DNA from: Stieleria maiorica
Lineage (GTDB): Bacteria > Planctomycetota > Planctomycetia > Pirellulales > Pirellulaceae
DNA length: 64,000 nucleotides
Assembly: GCF_008035925.1 (NCBI RefSeq)
Contig: NZ_CP036264.1
Span: 9,541,766-9,605,765, forward strand
Reading direction: 5' to 3'
Shown: in pieces, positions 61,361-64,000 of the stretch
Layout: every line of letters begins with the position of its first letter
How positions within the stretch are numbered: position 1 is the stretch's first letter
Notes under the pieces: generated by a model
The model's input: only the letters and a program-made list of their open reading frames with translations
What the model was told of the DNA's origin: nothing
The model's database searches: none
Program-made: the position numbers and the translations under genes

Positions 61361-62845
61361 ATGTTTGAAGACAAAATCAGCTACTCTGGAGTCACCTTCG
61401 ATGACGTCCTGCTGGAACCCCGCTACAGCGAAGTCGTCCCCAGCGAAGTCGACGTCAGCAGCCAGTTGACCCAGCGAATCCGGCTGCAAATCCCGCTGCT
61501 GTCCTCTCCGATGGACACCGTCACCGAAGCCGAAATGGCGATCGGACTGGCCAAAGAAGGTGGTTTGGGCATCATCCACAAGAACCTGTCCACCGAGGCC
61601 CAGACTGAAGAGGTTTTGAAGGTCAAACGCTCGGCCAACGGGATCATCGTCGACCCGGTCACGCTGCAACCGGGCGAAAAAGTCAGCCGCGCCGCCGAGT
61701 TGATGGACCAGGCCAATGTGTCCGGGATCCCGATCGTGGACGAAAACCGCAAGTTGGCTGGCATCCTGACCCGCCGCGACCTGCGATTCCTAGAAGACCC
61801 AGACCTCCCCATTTCCGAGGTCATGACCTGTGAGAACCTGGTGACGGGGACGGGGAATGTAACGCTTGAGGAAGCTGAGCGAATTTTAACGGCAAAAAGA
61901 GTCGAGAAACTTTTACTGATTGACGAAGATAGAAAACTAACGGGCCTGATTACGATTCGCGACATCGACATGATGAAGCGATTCCCCCGTGCGTGCAAAG
62001 ACCCGCAAGGCAGATTGCGGGTCGGAGCGGCGATCGGGGTGGGTGATCTGGAGCGTGCCGAGGAGCTGATCCGACAAGGCGTGGACTTGTTGGTCGTCGA
62101 TTCGGCTCATGGCCACAGCAAGAATGTGGTCGAGACGGTCAAAGAGATTAAGGCACAATCCGGCTGGGACATCGATGTGATCGCGGGAAACGTCGCGACC
62201 GCGGAAGGGGCCCAGGCGCTGATCGATGCCGGTGCGGACGCGATCAAGGTCGGAATCGGCCCGGGGTCGATTTGCACCACGCGGGTGATCAGCGGCGTCG
62301 GCGTGCCCCAAGTCTCGGCGATCCTCCGCGCGACTTCGGTCGCCAAGCAGAAAAACATACCTGTCATTGCTGACGGCGGCGTTCGCTTCAGCGGTGACAT
62401 TACCAAGGCAATCGTCGCCGGGGCCAACACCGTGATGATCGGCAGCTTGTTTGCCGGACTGAGCGAAAGCCCCGGGAAAGTCATCCTGTACCAAGGCCGA
62501 ACGTTCAAAACGTACCGTGGGATGGGATCGATGGGGGCGATGGTCAAGGGCAGCAGCGATCGGTATCGCCAAAAGGGAGTCCAGGCTGGAAAACTGGTCC
62601 CCGAAGGCGTCGAAGGCCGTGTGCCCTACAAAGGTCCGCTCAGCGATTACGTCTACCAATTGGTCGGCGGTTTGCGAGCGGGCATGGGATATTTAGGAAC
62701 CAAGACGATCGACGAATTGAAACGCGATGGACGGTTCATCCGCGTTTCCGCAGCGACGGTTAGGGAGAACCACCCGCATGACATTGCGATCACTCAAGAA
62801 GCGCCCAATTACAGCCCCGACGTCCACTCGTCGGACCAAAATTAG
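61361..62845 (+). CDS. guaB: IMP dehydrogenase
   Basis: A 494-residue protein. DDVLLEPRYSEV, SSPMDTVTEAEMA, two CBS domains (about residues 95-210), AHGHSKNVVETV, GNVATAEGAQAL, the catalytic Cys in GIGPGSICTTRV, ADGGVRFSGDITKA, MGSMGAM and YRQKGVQAGKLVPEG are all present. It converts IMP to XMP, the first committed step of GTP synthesis. The start at ATG 61361 has AGGA nine bases upstream; ATG 61352 is also in frame. A 100-bp AT-rich patch lies in the second CBS domain. The gene downstream overlaps by 68 bp. Confidence 0.97.
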   Translation: MFEDKISYSGVTFDDVLLEPRYSEVVPSEVDVSSQLTQRIRLQIPLLSSPMDTVTEAEMAIGLAKEGGLGIIHKNLSTEAQTEEVLKVKRSANGIIVDPVTLQPGEKVSRAAELMDQANVSGIPIVDENRKLAGILTRRDLRFLEDPDLPISEVMTCENLVTGTGNVTLEEAERILTAKRVEKLLLIDEDRKLTGLITIRDIDMMKRFPRACKDPQGRLRVGAAIGVGDLERAEELIRQGVDLLVVDSAHGHSKNVVETVKEIKAQSGWDIDVIAGNVATAEGAQALIDAGADAIKVGIGPGSICTTRVISGVGVPQVSAILRATSVAKQKNIPVIADGGVRFSGDITKAIVAGANTVMIGSLFAGLSESPGKVILYQGRTFKTYRGMGSMGAMVKGSSDRYRQKGVQAGKLVPEGVEGRVPYKGPLSDYVYQLVGGLRAGMGYLGTKTIDELKRDGRFIRVSAATVRENHPHDIAITQEAPNYSPDVHSSDQN

Positions 62846-64000
62846 GCGACGTCTGAACGGACCGTCTCGCGCACTGGCGCTGGCCTGTCTGTCGGCCGCC
62901 CTGGTGGGAACCGCGGACGCACAGGCTCAAACGCCGGCCGCATCGACCGCTGCGACCGCCAACACCAGCTGGAACCTGCGTTGGCGCAAAAGTCCCAAAG
63001 TCACGCCCCCGCCCGCACCGGTCACCCAGCGAGACGTTTTCTCCACGCCGCCGCGACACACGCCCGCCCACGCCGCGACTGCGGCGAGTCCTGCACCGCC
63101 GGCGAATCCCGCGCCCGCGTCCGGCGTCGCCCAGGTCGCCCAGGTCGCCCACCACCAAGCGGTTGCCAACCCGATGCGGTCCCAACCGACCAGCTCGCAC
63201 CAACAGGCCAACGCATTCCAGCAGGCCGCCGTGTCGCGAACGATCCGCCAAGCCCAACTTTCGCGGCAATCGCAAGATTTTCAAGACATCGGCCAGGTTC
63301 GCCAAACCCAATACAGCGCACCCAACACCGCCGCGCCGGTCGGCAACTACCGACGCGCTGCGGCCGCCCCACAGCGCGCCCCGGAACGACTGGCACAGGC
63401 CAACGATTTCTTCAACAATCCCTTTGCCGACGGGCTCAATGCACCCGCCCAGGCTTCCGCGGCCCAATCTCCAGCGGCCCAATCCGCTCCGGCGGCGCGC
63501 GTGGCGCTGCAGCAGCGTCGCCCCGGTGCAACCGCCCAGCTTGCGATCGCCCCGCAAACGTCCGGCGATGACTCTGCCCCCGGACTGACGCTTCCCGACC
63601 TGCCCGGTGCGGCACCGCAGGGCAACGCCGCGGGCACCCCCGCGCCGGCCCCCGAGCAGCTTCCGCCGAACGCACTGCGCGGCGTCGGCCCCGACACCCA
63701 ATCGTTGCCCGCACCGAGTCTGCCGACGCCGGACGACGGTTCTTCGATGCGTGACCTGCTCAGCGATCCCGACCAGCAAGTGATCCCCGAGCCGTCGATC
63801 GACGCGCCGGCAGACCAGTCATCAGCCCAGCCGCCGTCGATCCCCCAGCTGAATGATCCGGCTGTCCAACCCGGCGACGTGCCGACCGATTCGCCTTCGG
63901 ATCGCGTTCCTACCGACGGTGGCCAACCGGATTCGTACCTGTACGAAAACCCGTTTGACCAAAACCGTACACAGCGGGAACAAAACGGTCGCACCGACCA
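62778..64000 (+). CDS. Pro/Ala/Gln-rich secreted protein (3' end outside window)
   Basis: A frame from ATG 62778 to the window edge, at least 407 residues. The N-terminus is basic, then a hydrophobic stretch (SRALALACLSAALVGTADAQ) forms a signal peptide. The mature part is rich in Ala, Pro and Gln, with a 9-bp repeat coding VAQVAQVAHH, then acidic low-complexity sequence ending YLYENPFDQNRTQ. No known domain. Its start lies inside guaB (68-bp overlap), with no separate promoter, suggesting co-transcription. Homology of the rest needs the sequence beyond the window. Confidence 0.65.
   Translation, partial: MTLRSLKKRPITAPTSTRRTKIRRRLNGPSRALALACLSAALVGTADAQAQTPAASTAATANTSWNLRWRKSPKVTPPPAPVTQRDVFSTPPRHTPAHAATAASPAPPANPAPASGVAQVAQVAHHQAVANPMRSQPTSSHQQANAFQQAAVSRTIRQAQLSRQSQDFQDIGQVRQTQYSAPNTAAPVGNYRRAAAAPQRAPERLAQANDFFNNPFADGLNAPAQASAAQSPAAQSAPAARVALQQRRPGATAQLAIAPQTSGDDSAPGLTLPDLPGAAPQGNAAGTPAPAPEQLPPNALRGVGPDTQSLPAPSLPTPDDGSSMRDLLSDPDQQVIPEPSIDAPADQSSAQPPSIPQLNDPAVQPGDVPTDSPSDRVPTDGGQPDSYLYENPFDQNRTQREQNGRTD

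Noticed and set aside
1..64000. rRNA, tRNA, insertion sequences or prophage genes
   Set aside because: No clover-leaf-type T-loop with matching stems, transposase motif or phage structural genes were seen by eye; a tRNAscan or ISfinder search would be needed to confirm.

Overview
This window looks like a chromosomal segment of a high-GC planctomycete, most likely a marine Pirellulaceae of the Rhodopirellula/Stieleria type. The evidence is the protein content: a LEPR-type anchored giant protein with dockerin-like repeats, a DUF1559 pseudopilin-like protein, a DUF1080/multihaem cytochrome fusion with its beta-propeller partner, a sulfatase, two Gfo/Idh/MocA oxidoreductases (one with a Tat signal), a PEP-CTERM protein, and FHA/kinase/cyclase signalling proteins. 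No rRNA, tRNA, CRISPR array, prophage or insertion sequence is visible. The placement rests on recognised families, not on a database search.

Layout. 1-9.3 kb: the 5' part of argH (minus), a large secreted protein of unknown function, a three-gene tad block (cpaF-tadB-tadC, minus), a small ORF and a Gfo/Idh/MocA oxidoreductase. 9.3-11.7 kb: thioredoxin-like gene, a divergent murB and an FtsQ-like gene, a remnant of a division/cell-wall cluster. 11.9-24 kb: a 1275-residue secreted metzincin-like protein, argC plus a CPBP membrane protease, a VWA membrane protein, a CAP/PEP-CTERM protein and an FMN-barrel protein. 24.2-29.8 kb: an ECF sigma factor overlapping by 4 nt a giant alpha-2-macroglobulin gene whose N-terminus looks like an anti-sigma module. 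30-40.7 kb: Tat oxidoreductase, small HicB-like ORF, RlmM-like methyltransferase, amidohydrolase, Ser/Thr kinase with an extracytoplasmic sensor, FHA protein, YhcC-like radical SAM enzyme, and an unrecognised two-domain protein. 40.8-52.3 kb: sulfatase, alpha/beta hydrolase, FHA-GAF-cyclase, free-standing M41-like peptidase, DUF1559 protein, pentahaem DUF1080/PA14 protein and propeller. 52.5-64 kb: second ECF sigma, Hsp20, redoxin-cytochrome-copper monooxygenase fusion, fructosamine kinase, aroB, two membrane proteins, guaB and a truncated Pro/Ala-rich secreted protein.

The intergenic DNA is striking. At least eight families of imperfect palindromic repeats (about 60-120 bp) sit between genes, mostly at 3' ends, and several supply the stop codon or last residues of the adjacent gene. 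Separately, many gene ends carry short (9-19 bp) tandem duplications; at the kinase/FHA convergent junction both genes have duplicated tails, and the FHA duplication copies its own stop codon.

Best leads: the sigma/alpha-2-macroglobulin pair and its mid-protein membrane hairpin; a MurB that lacks the usual catalytic Ser and Glu; a 100-bp AT-rich patch inside guaB; the 81-bp hairpin array at 39.2-39.5 kb; and the unknown two-domain protein beside it.
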